DNA from: Zhengella sp020637775
Lineage (GTDB): Bacteria; Pseudomonadota; Alphaproteobacteria; Rhizobiales; Rhizobiaceae
DNA: 64,000 bases
Direction of reading: 5' to 3'
Assembly (NCBI RefSeq): GCF_041397485.1
Contig: NZ_JAWKWO010000002.1
Location: 124,001 to 188,000 of the forward strand
Positions 40,114 through 48,158 of this stretch are shown here, in pieces. Below the pieces are notes generated by a model. It searched no databases. It saw only the letters and a list, made by a program, of their open reading frames with translations, and was not told the origin of the DNA. The stretch's first letter is position 1. Each line of letters begins with the position of its first letter. The translations under genes and the position numbers were made by a program.

Positions 40114-41640
40114 ATGGCGCTTTCTGCCAAACTTCAGGTCAAGCAGACACAATCGCTGATCATGACGCCGCAACTGATGCAGTCGATCCGGCTGCTTCAG
40201 TACACATCCGTGGAACTGGAACGGTTCGTCGAGCAGGAGATCGAGCGCAACCCGCTCATCGAGCGCGACGAGAGCGCCGATCGCGATTCCGGCGGCGAGG
40301 AGCGGAGCGGCGACGCCGATGCGCGCGCCGCAGAGGGCGATGAAAGCCCCTGGATGCAGGACGACCTGGAATGGAACGCATCCGACATATCCGGCAAGCT
40401 GGATTCCTCGCTTGAGAATGTCTTCCCCGACGACCCGGGGACGCGCGAGGCGGTTCCCCTGCAAATGGAGACGAACTGGAAGTCGGCACCGTCGGGCGGC
40501 GGCAGCGCGGAGCCGTTCGATCTGGACCAGGTGACGGCGGCGCCGGTCACGCTGGCCGACCACGTCCGCGAACAGATCTCGCTTGCCCTTCGCGACCCGG
40601 CAGACCGCCTGATCGCCGCCGAACTCGCCGACGGGCTCGATCCCGGCGGCTGGTATGGCGGCGACATCGAGGATATCGCCGCGCGATTGGGGGTCGCCGC
40701 CGACAGGGTCGAGGCGGTGCTCGGCGAGTGCCAGCGCTTCGATCCGCCCGGCCTGTTCGCGCGCTCTCTTTCCGAATGCCTCGCATTGCAATTGAAGGCG
40801 CTGGACCGCTTCGATCCGGCCATGCAGGCCATGGTGGAGAACCTGGAACTGCTGGCGCGCCGCGACTTCCAGACCCTGAAACGGCTGTGCGGTGTCGACG
40901 AGGAGGACCTCGTCGAAATGCTGGCGGAGATCCGCGCCCTGGATCCGCGCCCGGGCACCGCCTTTGAAGGCGCGGTCGCCGATCCGGTCATTCCGGATGT
41001 CTTCGTCACCCGCGCGGCGGACGGCTCGTGGGCGGTGGAACTGAACCAGGATGCGTTGCCGCGCGTGCTGATGAACCAGGCATACGCCAACAAGGTACAG
41101 GCCGGCGCGCGAACGAAGGAGGAGCGCGAGTTCCTGACCGAGTGCTTGCAGAACGCAAGCTGGCTGACCCGCAGCCTGGACCAGCGGGCGCGCACAATTC
41201 TCAAGGTTGCCTCGGAGATCGTGCGCCAGCAGGATGCCTTCCTGGTTCACGGCGTGTCGCATTTGCGCCCGCTCAATCTCAGGACCATCGCCGATGCCAT
41301 CGCCATGCACGAATCGACAGTGAGTCGCGTGACCGCCAACAAGTTCATGATGACGCCGCGCGGCGTCATCGAGATGCGCTATTTCTTCACCGCCGCGATT
41401 GCCTCGGCGGAAGGCGGCGATGCCCATTCCGCCGAATCGGTGCGCCATCGCATCCGCCAGCTCATCGAGGGGGAAACGGCATCCTCCGTCCTGTCGGACG
41501 ACGCGATCGTGGAAAAACTGCGTGCCGGCGGCATCGACGTTGCCCGCCGCACCGTCGCCAAGTACCGGGAAGGCATGAATATTCCCTCCTCCGTCCAGCG
41601 CCGGCGAGAAAAGCGGGCGATGGAAAAGGCGCGCTGCTGA
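40114..41640 (+). CDS. rpoN: RNA polymerase sigma-54 factor
   Basis: 508 residues. The glutamine- and leucine-rich activator region I is at the start (LQVKQTQSLIMTPQLMQSIRLLQY), the core-binding domain follows, and near the C-terminus lie the helix-turn-helix and the RpoN box ARRTVAKYRE. It directs RNA polymerase to -24/-12 promoters that need AAA+ activators such as NtrC, NifA or DctD. The ATG at 40114 has an AAGGGAATT site and matches the family start. It is flanked by lptB and by hpf-ptsN, the standard order. Confidence 0.97.
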   Translation: MALSAKLQVKQTQSLIMTPQLMQSIRLLQYTSVELERFVEQEIERNPLIERDESADRDSGGEERSGDADARAAEGDESPWMQDDLEWNASDISGKLDSSLENVFPDDPGTREAVPLQMETNWKSAPSGGGSAEPFDLDQVTAAPVTLADHVREQISLALRDPADRLIAAELADGLDPGGWYGGDIEDIAARLGVAADRVEAVLGECQRFDPPGLFARSLSECLALQLKALDRFDPAMQAMVENLELLARRDFQTLKRLCGVDEEDLVEMLAEIRALDPRPGTAFEGAVADPVIPDVFVTRAADGSWAVELNQDALPRVLMNQAYANKVQAGARTKEEREFLTECLQNASWLTRSLDQRARTILKVASEIVRQQDAFLVHGVSHLRPLNLRTIADAIAMHESTVSRVTANKFMMTPRGVIEMRYFFTAAIASAEGGDAHSAESVRHRIRQLIEGETASSVLSDDAIVEKLRAGGIDVARRTVAKYREGMNIPSSVQRRREKRAMEKARC

Positions 41641-41823
41641 CGGGACCGTCTCCGCCATGCGGCACCGCGGCGCCGCGCCCGTCCTTTTCCAATTTCATTG
41701 ACAAGCGATGGAAGCAGCACTAAGAGCGCGCCCCATCGGGGGGCTGGTCCGGCAGCCTTTGCGTCGCGGTCCCGCGAAAGATGGCAGGCGGCAAATTCCG
41801 GTTGGGCGATCGTTGTCAATACC

Positions 41824-41851
41824 TTGTGTGTTGTCGACTCCGGTGTAGAAT
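41824..41851 (+). promoter_or_regulatory. Candidate promoter for hpf
   Basis: TTGTGT (41824-41829), a 16-bp spacer and TAGAAT (41846-41851) lie about 35 bp before the hpf ATG. The -10 box is good and the -35 is weak. The rest of the 244-bp rpoN-hpf gap shows only GC-rich sequence with a GCGGCGCCGC palindrome and no clear terminator. Confidence 0.35.
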
Positions 41852-41884
41852 CGAAGCCCTGTTTCGGATGAGAGGACTTTCCAC

Positions 41885-42466
41885 ATGAGTTTGCGCATTT
41901 CGGGAAAGCAGATGGAGATCGGCGACGCGTTCAGGACGCGGATCGAGGATCGCATCGGCGAGGCTGTAGACAAGTATTTTGACGGGGGATTCTCCGGCAA
42001 GGTGACGGTCGAGAAGAACGCATCCCGCTTTGACGCCGACTGCACGCTCCATATCGATACCGGGCTGGTGCTCCAATCGTCGGGCCGCGCCATGGATCCG
42101 CAGGCCGCTTTCGATGAAGCCGCCGAAAAGCTGGAGAAGCGCCTGCGGCGCTACAAGAGACGCCTGAAGAGCCATCATCACCGCGACAGCGAGCCGGGGC
42201 TCGATGTCGCCTATCGCGTGATGGCGCCGGTGGCCGACGAGGATGAGGAAGTGCCGGAGGATTTCGCCCCGACCGTGGTTGCGGAATCGACCCTGTCCCT
42301 CAGGCAGATGACGGTTGCTTCTGCCGTCCTCGAACTGGACATGAAGGACAGTCCGGTCTTCGTGTTCCGCAATTCCGGCAATGATCAGGTAAACGTCGTC
42401 TATCGCCGTGCCGATGGAAACATCGGCTGGATCGATCCCTCCGCGGGATCGGCCGCGGCGGAATAG
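41885..42466 (+). CDS. hpf: Ribosome hibernation-promoting factor, long form
   Basis: 193 residues: an N-terminal S30AE domain (~1-105, MSLRISGKQMEIGDAFRTRIEDRI), a linker, and the C-terminal dimerisation domain (~135-185) with the conserved SPVFVFRNSGNDQVNVVYRRADGNIGWI. Long HPF pairs two 70S ribosomes into inactive 100S particles in stationary phase. The ATG at 41885 is preceded by an AGAGGA site. ptsN follows 65 bp downstream; this rpoN-hpf-ptsN set is conserved in many Proteobacteria. Confidence 0.96.
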   Translation: MSLRISGKQMEIGDAFRTRIEDRIGEAVDKYFDGGFSGKVTVEKNASRFDADCTLHIDTGLVLQSSGRAMDPQAAFDEAAEKLEKRLRRYKRRLKSHHHRDSEPGLDVAYRVMAPVADEDEEVPEDFAPTVVAESTLSLRQMTVASAVLELDMKDSPVFVFRNSGNDQVNVVYRRADGNIGWIDPSAGSAAAE

Positions 42467-42531
42467 GAAACCTCCACGCTACCGGTTGCGTTGAACGTAA
42501 TTCAGGCCGTCAACCGGCAGAAAGGCTGATC

Positions 42532-42996
42532 ATGGCTCTCGGCGATCTCGTGAGCATCAACGCCATTTTTCCGGCGGTGAAAGCCAATTCCAAGAAGCAG
42601 CTCCTGCAATTGCTGGCCGAAAAGGCGGCGGGACTGACGGGGATTCCCGAACGGGAGATCTTCGACACGATCCTCCAGCGCGAGCGGCTTGGCTCCACGG
42701 GGGCGGGAAACGGGCTTGCCATTCCCCATGGCAAGCTGCGCTCGATCGGCAAGATCACCGGGCTCTTCGCCCGGCTCGAAAACCCGGTCGATTTCGAGGC
42801 GATAGACGATCAGCCGGTGGATCTGGTGTTCCTTCTTCTGGCGCCCGAAGGCGCCGGTGCGGACCATCTCAAGGCGCTGTCACGCATCGCGCGTGTGATG
42901 CGCGACCCTGAAACGGTTGCCAAGATCCGGGGCGCGGCGGATGTCGAGGCCATCCATGCGCTGCTGTCGGGTACGCCTGCATCGAACGCCGCGTGA
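42532..42996 (+). CDS. ptsN: PTS IIA-like nitrogen-regulatory protein EIIA-Ntr
   Basis: 154 residues, a single PTS_EIIA type 2 domain. The phosphorylated histidine lies in GNGLAIPHGKL near residue 66. It is the last acceptor of the PtsP-NPr-EIIANtr phosphorelay and regulates potassium transport, sigma-54-related functions and carbon storage in rhizobia. ptsP and ptsO are not in the window. A clear terminator follows 33 bp after the stop. Confidence 0.96.
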   Translation: MALGDLVSINAIFPAVKANSKKQLLQLLAEKAAGLTGIPEREIFDTILQRERLGSTGAGNGLAIPHGKLRSIGKITGLFARLENPVDFEAIDDQPVDLVFLLLAPEGAGADHLKALSRIARVMRDPETVAKIRGAADVEAIHALLSGTPASNAA

Positions 42997-43029
42997 CGTG
43001 TGCATGATACGTTTGTGAGAACGGCTTCC

Positions 43030-43056
43030 GGGCGGCGGTTTCGCCGCCCTTTTCTT
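43030..43056 (+). terminator. Intrinsic terminator after ptsN
   Basis: GGGCGGCG (43030-43037) pairs with CGCCGCCC (43042-43049) around a GTTT loop, followed by TTTTCTT. This is the end of the rpoN-hpf-ptsN transcription unit, just before the convergent DUF1150 gene. Confidence 0.9.
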
Positions 43057-43081
43057 CAGCTAAACCGGCGCCGTGAACGGT

Positions 43082-43339
43082 TCAGTGGATGCTGACCGCC
43101 TGGAGGTCGTTTTCCCACGCGCCGGCGACTGCGGCTTCGCGCGCGCTGGCCAGCAGGATCGGGTTGCCGTCGGCGGCAAACAGGGTCCAGATTTCGAGAC
43201 CGGGCGCAATGTCGGCGATACCCGGATAGGCTGCCAGCAGGTCGTCGCTTGTCATCTTGCGCACGTAGCCGACCTTGCCCTCGCCCAGATGGGCCAGTTC
43301 ACTGGCGGTCAGGATCGATGTGACATGGTCTTCGGTCAT
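43082..43339 (-). CDS. DUF1150 family protein
   Basis: 85 residues, with the family's central block VGYVRKMTSDDLLAAYPG and a C-terminal GNPILLASAREAAVAGAWENDL. DUF1150 is almost limited to Alphaproteobacteria and is regularly encoded next to a small heat-shock protein, as here (hsp20 lies 112 bp upstream on the same strand). There are no cysteines, membrane segment or known catalytic motif. The function is unknown. It may assist the Hsp20 chaperone or share its regulation. Confidence 0.88.
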   Translation of the reverse strand: MTEDHVTSILTASELAHLGEGKVGYVRKMTSDDLLAAYPGIADIAPGLEIWTLFAADGNPILLASAREAAVAGAWENDLQAVSIH

Positions 43340-43451
43340 GGGTCAGCCTCCTTCGGCACGAAGGGATTTCCTCCACGGGACAATCCCCTCATAGAGCTGT
43401 TAACAAGTCGTGAAACCGGTTGGTTCCGAAAAGCCGCCTGCTGGCAGCCGT

Positions 43452-43877
43452 TCACTCCCGGATGGCGATGTCGATCTTGCGAACCAGCCGCTCCGGTTCC
43501 GGACGGTCGAGATCGATGGAGAGCAAGCCGTTCTTCAGTTCCGCCCCCAGCACCCGCATTCCGTCCGCGAGCATGAAGGCCCGCTGGAACTGCCGCGCCG
43601 CGATCCCGCGATGCAGGTATTCGCGGTCCTCGTCGTCCTGCTGGCGGCCGCGGATGATGAGCTGGTTTTCCTCGGTTGACACGTCGAGATCGCTTTCGCG
43701 GAAACCCGCCACGGCCAGGGTGATGCGCAGTCTTATGCTCTTTTCGTCACCGCTGCGAATGCGTTCGATATTGTAGGGGGGATAACCGTCTCCATTCTTG
43801 GCGATGCGTTCGATGGTCTTTTCCATCGCGTCGAAGCCAAGCATGAGCGGGCTCGAAAAGGGCGTCATGCGCGTCAT
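43452..43877 (-). CDS. Small heat-shock protein Hsp20/IbpA
   Basis: 141 residues with an alpha-crystallin domain (~33-125). The start MTRMTPFSSPLMLGFDAMEKTIERI, then YPPYNIERI and the central AVAGFRESDLDVS are typical of class A rhizobial small heat-shock proteins. The usual C-terminal I-x-I anchor may be the IDIAI segment at residues 135-139. It holds unfolding proteins until they are refolded by DnaK and ClpB. An RpoH-like promoter lies 67 bp upstream. Confidence 0.93.
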   Translation of the reverse strand: MTRMTPFSSPLMLGFDAMEKTIERIAKNGDGYPPYNIERIRSGDEKSIRLRITLAVAGFRESDLDVSTEENQLIIRGRQQDDEDREYLHRGIAARQFQRAFMLADGMRVLGAELKNGLLSIDLDRPEPERLVRKIDIAIRE

Positions 43878-43943
43878 TGTCCAAGTCCTCCGAGAGCGAC
43901 CTTTCCCGATCCGGCCCGTCTGGCGCCGTATCGCGTGAACCTG

Positions 43944-43972
43944 ATATGGTCGCGAAAACGAACCGATTCAAG
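43944..43972 (-). promoter_or_regulatory. RpoH (sigma-32)-type promoter for hsp20
   Basis: Read on the minus strand: CTTGAA (43972-43967), 17 bp, then CCATAT (43949-43944). This is close to the alphaproteobacterial RpoH consensus (CTTGAA, 17-18 bp, CYTATNT) with one difference in the -10. It is 67 bp before the hsp20 ATG. The -35 overlaps the ribosome site of the divergent nucleoside hydrolase gene. Confidence 0.6.
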
Positions 43973-43985
43973 AGAGGGACCAATC

Positions 43986-44927
43986 GTGGCCGAAACGCGC
44001 AAGATCATCATCGACACCGACCCGGGCCAGGATGATGCCGTTGCAATCCTTCTGGCGCTGGCCAGCCCCGAACTGGAGGTTCTGGGCATTTGCGCGGTGG
44101 CCGGCAACGTGCCGCTCCACCTGACCGAGCGCAACGCCCGCAAGATCTGCGAACTGGCCGGCAAGCCGGAGACGAAGGTCTACAAGGGCGCCGTGCGCCC
44201 GCTTCTGCGCCACCTGGTCACGGCTGAGGAAGTGCATGGCAAGACCGGCCTCGACGGACCGGATCTGCCCGATCCGCAAATGGCGTTGCAGCCGGGCCAT
44301 GCGGTGGATTTCATCATCGACACGGTCATGCGTGAAGACCCGGACACCGTGACGCTTTGCACGCTCGGGCCGCTGACGAACGTGGCGCTGGCGCTCAACC
44401 GCGAGCCGCGTATCGCCCCGCGCATCCGGCAGATCGTGATGATGGGCGGCGGCTATTTCGAGCAGGGCAATGTCACGCCTTCGGCCGAATTCAACATCTA
44501 TGTTGATCCCCACGCCGCCGATGTCGTGTTCCATTCCGGCATCGACATCGTCATGATGCCGCTGGACGTGACGCACAAGGCATTGACGACACGTGCCCGC
44601 GTCGAGGCCATTCGCGCTCTGAACACCCCGGTGGGCGAGGCGACGGCGGCGTTGCTGGACTTTTTCGAGCGCTTTGACGAGGCGAAATACGGCACCGATG
44701 GCGGACCGCTGCACGACCCCTGCGTGATCGCATGGCTCCTGCGGCCGGACCTGTTTTCCGGCCGGCATTGCAACGTGAGTGTGGAGACCATGTCTGACCT
44801 GACCATGGGCGCCACTGTGGTCGACTGGTGGGGTGTTACCGACCGGCCGAAAAACGCCCACGTGATGCGCGACATCGATGCCGACGGCTTTTTCGCATTG
44901 CTGACGGAACGGCTGGCCCGGCTCTGA
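43986..44927 (+). CDS. Nucleoside hydrolase (ribonucleoside hydrolase family)
   Basis: 313 residues. The calcium- and ribose-binding N-terminal motif IIIDTDPGQDDAVAILLAL is at residues ~7-25. NVTPSAEFNIYVDPHAA is near 163, and the active-site region has DVTHKALTT. It splits nucleosides into base and ribose. Members differ in base preference (pyrimidine, purine or non-specific), which cannot be judged here. The GTG start at 43986 has an AGAGAGGG site. It converges, with 3 bp between, on a ribokinase gene that would use the ribose released. Confidence 0.93.
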   Translation: MAETRKIIIDTDPGQDDAVAILLALASPELEVLGICAVAGNVPLHLTERNARKICELAGKPETKVYKGAVRPLLRHLVTAEEVHGKTGLDGPDLPDPQMALQPGHAVDFIIDTVMREDPDTVTLCTLGPLTNVALALNREPRIAPRIRQIVMMGGGYFEQGNVTPSAEFNIYVDPHAADVVFHSGIDIVMMPLDVTHKALTTRARVEAIRALNTPVGEATAALLDFFERFDEAKYGTDGGPLHDPCVIAWLLRPDLFSGRHCNVSVETMSDLTMGATVVDWWGVTDRPKNAHVMRDIDADGFFALLTERLARL

Positions 44928-44930
44928 GCT

Positions 44931-45827
44931 TTACGCCTTCAGTGCCGCTTCCACGTCGCCGGTCAGCGGAATCGAGGGCTGGGCGCCGGGCTTGAGGCAG
45001 GCGAGCGATCCCGCCGCCGCCGCCAGGCGCAATGCGTCTTCGAGAATCAGCCCGCGGTCGAGAGCAGCCGCGAAATAGCCGCAGAACGTATCGCCCGCAC
45101 CCACCGTGTCGACAGGCGTGACGGCAAGCGAGGGAACGGCGATGCTGCCCTCCGGCGTCATGGCCAGCGCACCGGCGCTGCCCATGGTGACGATGATCGT
45201 GCGTCCGGTGACATGGACGAAATTCGCCATTTTCGCTTCACGCGATTGACCGGCTAGGCCGAGCGCCCTGGCGTAGAGGTCGAATTCCGTCTCGTTCGCG
45301 ATCACATAGTCTGCCTTTGTCAGCAACCTGGCCGCCGCCGCCTGGTAGGGCGCGGTGTTGAGGACGCTGACTCCACGGGCCGCGCGCACCGAGTCCAGCG
45401 CCGCCTCCACCGCTTCCAGCGGGATTTCGTGCTGCAACAGCACATGGCCGCCGCCTGCGGCGGCCGCCTGCGCCATGGCCGGGGTGACGGTGCCGTTCGC
45501 GCCCGGAACCACCGCGATCATGTTCTCGCCGTCGTGACCCACGAGAATGAGCGCCGTGCCGGTCGGGCCGTCCGCCCGTGTCACGCCGGAAAGGTCCACG
45601 CCGCCATTGTCGAGAAGCGCAAGCGCCTCGCCGGCAAAGGCATCGTTGCCGACAGCTCCGATCATGCGTGTCGGCGCGCCGGCGCGCGCCGCCGCCAGCG
45701 CCTGGTTTGCGCCCTTGCCGCCCGGCGCGGTGGAAAAGCCGTCGCCCGGAACGGTTTCGCCGCGCCCGGGCAGGCGCTCCACGCTGGCGATCAGGTCGAG
45801 ATTGATGGAACCGATGACGGTGATCAT
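44931..45827 (-). CDS. rbsK: Ribokinase
   Basis: 298 residues of the PfkB sugar-kinase family. The first signature is GGKGANQALAAARAG (~38-52), and the second is PVDTVGAGDTFCGYFAAAL with the catalytic aspartate (~237). The start MITVIGSINLDLI fits ribokinase. It phosphorylates ribose to ribose-5-phosphate. It lies head-on to the nucleoside hydrolase gene, so the two share function but not transcript. Confidence 0.93.
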   Translation of the reverse strand: MITVIGSINLDLIASVERLPGRGETVPGDGFSTAPGGKGANQALAAARAGAPTRMIGAVGNDAFAGEALALLDNGGVDLSGVTRADGPTGTALILVGHDGENMIAVVPGANGTVTPAMAQAAAAGGGHVLLQHEIPLEAVEAALDSVRAARGVSVLNTAPYQAAAARLLTKADYVIANETEFDLYARALGLAGQSREAKMANFVHVTGRTIIVTMGSAGALAMTPEGSIAVPSLAVTPVDTVGAGDTFCGYFAAALDRGLILEDALRLAAAAGSLACLKPGAQPSIPLTGDVEAALKA

Positions 45828-45926
45828 GGAAAGCCCCGGTAAAGGAAGTGACGGGAGAAGCTATCGTGCCGGGAGGTCGATCACAATGCGATACGCCTTC
45901 GCGCCGGTGAACTTTCGGCCCCCGAA

Positions 45927-46799
45927 TCAGGCCTGTCCCGCCTCCCAGCCGAGCATGGCGCGCTTGCGCGTCAGCCCCCAGTGATAGCCGGTCAGTTGCC
46001 CGGCCTTGCCGAGCGCCCGGTGGCAGGGAATGACGAAGGAAACCGGGTTGGCCCCGACCGCCGCGCCCACCGCCCGGCTGGCCTTCGGTTTGCCGATGGC
46101 TGCCGCGATGTCGGAATAGGAGGCCGCCCGGTTCATCGGAATGCGCAGCAGCGCTTCCCACACCCGAACCTGGAAGTCGGTCCCGATCATCACCACGCGC
46201 AGGGGTTCCTCCGCCCGCCAGCGCGCGGGATCGAAGATGCGGGCCGCATAGGGGGCGATCGCCGCCGCGTCTTCGATGAACCGCGCATTCGGCCAGCGGC
46301 GCGCCATGTCTTCAAAGGCCGCCGCCTCGCCGCCCGGATCGGCGAAGGCCAGCCCGCACAGCCCCCGTTCCGTCGCCATGATCAGCGCCGGCCCGAAAGG
46401 CGAGGGGTGGAAGCCGTGGCGGATGGTCAGCCCCGCCCCGCGCGCCTTGTAATCGCCCGGCGTCAGCGCTTCATGGGAAACGAAAAGGTCGTGCAGGCGG
46501 CCCGGCCCGGACAGTCCCAGTTCCAGCGCGGCATCGAGCAGCGGAGCGCCCTCGTCCAGCAGGCGGCGCGCATGGTCCAGCGTGACCGCCTGCAGGAAGG
46601 CTTTCGGTGACAGCCCTGCCCAGCGGGTGAACAGCTTCTGCAGGCCGGTCGGCGTCTCGCCCACCTGCGCCGCCAGCGCCTCCAGCGAAGGCTGGTCGCG
46701 ATAGTCCAGTGAAAGCGTCTCGATCACCCGGCGCACGGTCTCGTATTCCGTGCCCTGTGGCGTGATGTCCCGGGTCAGGATGGCTGTCTGAACGGTCAT
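45927..46799 (-). CDS. Ada-like AraC-type / O6-methylguanine-DNA methyltransferase fusion
   Basis: 290 residues: an N-terminal AraC-type helix-turn-helix region (~20-115), then an Ogt N-domain and the DNA methyltransferase domain (~205-290) with the acceptor cysteine in FVIPCHRALG. It lacks the zinc-cysteine domain of E. coli Ada that accepts methyl groups from phosphates. It should transfer alkyl groups from O6-methylguanine to itself; whether it also regulates genes is open. The ATG at 46799 is chosen over a longer start with low-complexity residues. Confidence 0.9.
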   Translation of the reverse strand: MTVQTAILTRDITPQGTEYETVRRVIETLSLDYRDQPSLEALAAQVGETPTGLQKLFTRWAGLSPKAFLQAVTLDHARRLLDEGAPLLDAALELGLSGPGRLHDLFVSHEALTPGDYKARGAGLTIRHGFHPSPFGPALIMATERGLCGLAFADPGGEAAAFEDMARRWPNARFIEDAAAIAPYAARIFDPARWRAEEPLRVVMIGTDFQVRVWEALLRIPMNRAASYSDIAAAIGKPKASRAVGAAVGANPVSFVIPCHRALGKAGQLTGYHWGLTRKRAMLGWEAGQA

Positions 46800-46875
46800 G
46801 TGCGTTCCTCCATGACCGTGACAATGGCCAATGGAATGGCCGCGCGCCACCCGATTCTTGCTGATGCCGGACGTG

Positions 46876-47367
46876 TCAGCCGCGCTTCACCGTCGCCAGC
46901 GCGCCGGCGAAGGCCTGCGAGAAGCTCTCGCGGTCGTCCGGGTTGAGGAACGCGCCGACCGGCACTGAAAGCCCGCGTTCGGTCACGGCCATGCCCGTCA
47001 CGCCGATTTCCTCGTGACGGCTGACATGGAACTTTGCCCAGAACGGGTTGAAGCGGTGCTCGGCGATCTTGCCGGAGGGCGCGATCTTGCGAATCAGCAT
47101 GGCATGGCGCCAGACGCGCACTTCCTCGCGTGCCCGCGCATCGCGGTAGTTCAACCGGAAGGCCAGCCACAGCAGGAACAGGTCGAGTCCGAAAAAGCCA
47201 AGCACCGGCCATGCCCCGATCGACCAGAACAGGAGCCCGGTGGAAAACCATGTTATCCCGAAGATGGCCATGACGATGTAGAACCCCGTACGTCCCATCG
47301 AGCGGTGGGGCGTCAGGAGTGCATCGAAAACCGGCTCTTCGCTGTCAACGGCGGTAGCGTGGTTCAT
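46876..47367 (-). CDS. DUF2244 domain-containing membrane protein
   Basis: 163 residues: two adjacent membrane segments (~29-48 and ~52-70) and a cytoplasmic C-terminal beta-rich part with FNPFWAKFHVSRHEEIGVTGMAVTERG. DUF2244 proteins are common in Alphaproteobacteria, sometimes near respiratory genes, and have no defined function. Its start codon is only 22 bp from the divergent nth start, leaving almost no room for promoters between the two. Confidence 0.88.
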   Translation of the reverse strand: MNHATAVDSEEPVFDALLTPHRSMGRTGFYIVMAIFGITWFSTGLLFWSIGAWPVLGFFGLDLFLLWLAFRLNYRDARAREEVRVWRHAMLIRKIAPSGKIAEHRFNPFWAKFHVSRHEEIGVTGMAVTERGLSVPVGAFLNPDDRESFSQAFAGALATVKRG

Positions 47368-47389
47368 GGCTCCATATTATAGGGGAAAA

Positions 47390-48145
47390 ATGGACAAGCC
47401 AAAGATCAAAAAAGTCGCATCCGTTTCGCCTGCCGGGAAAGGAAAGCCGGTGCGCAGGCGCAGCCGTTACACGAAAGATGAAGTGCGCGAGATCTTCCGC
47501 CGCTTTTCCATCCAGCGGCCGGAGCCGAAAGGCGAACTGGCCCATGTGAACCCGTTCACCCTGGTGGTCGCCGTCGCGCTGTCCGCACAGGCCACCGATG
47601 TCGGTGTCAACAAGGCCACGAAAGACCTGTTCAGGGTGGCCGACACCCCGCAAAAGATGCTGGCGCTGGGTGAGGAAAGGGTGGGCGAGTACATTCGCAC
47701 CATCGGACTGTGGCGCAACAAGGCGAAGAACGTGATCGCCCTGTCGCGCAAGCTGGTCGACGATTTCGGCGGAGAAGTGCCGCAAACCCGCGAGGCGCTG
47801 GTCACGCTGCCCGGCGTCGGCCGCAAGACGGCCAATGTGGTCATGTCCATGGCCTTCGGCATTCCCACCATCGCGGTGGACACGCATATCTTCCGCATCG
47901 CCAACCGTATCGGCCTGGCGCCCGGCAAGACGCCCGATGCGGTGGAGGAGCACCTGATGCGGGTGATCCCTAAGGACTATCTCTTCCACGCTCATCACTG
48001 GCTGATCCTGCACGGCCGCTATGTCTGCAAGGCGCGCAAGCCCGAATGCGAGCGCTGCGTCATCGCCGACCTTTGCAAGTCGCCCGAAAAGACCTGCGAT
48101 GTGCCCGCCGCGCTCGTGCAACTGCCGGCCCAGCAGATCGGATGA
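47390..48145 (+). CDS. nth: Endonuclease III
   Basis: 251 residues of the HhH-GPD glycosylase family. It has the helix-hairpin-helix LPGVGRKTANVV containing the catalytic lysine (~145), the catalytic aspartate in VDTHIFRIANRIG, and the C-terminal 4Fe-4S loop C-x6-C-x2-C-x5-C (in KPECERCVIADLCKSPEKTC; first Cys in YVCKARKPEC). It removes oxidised pyrimidines and nicks the strand. The ATG at 47390 has an AGGGGA site just upstream; an in-frame ATG at 47366 would overlap the divergent start codon and is less likely. Confidence 0.95.
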   Translation: MDKPKIKKVASVSPAGKGKPVRRRSRYTKDEVREIFRRFSIQRPEPKGELAHVNPFTLVVAVALSAQATDVGVNKATKDLFRVADTPQKMLALGEERVGEYIRTIGLWRNKAKNVIALSRKLVDDFGGEVPQTREALVTLPGVGRKTANVVMSMAFGIPTIAVDTHIFRIANRIGLAPGKTPDAVEEHLMRVIPKDYLFHAHHWLILHGRYVCKARKPECERCVIADLCKSPEKTCDVPAALVQLPAQQIG

Positions 48146-48158
48146 ACCGGGTGGTCGC

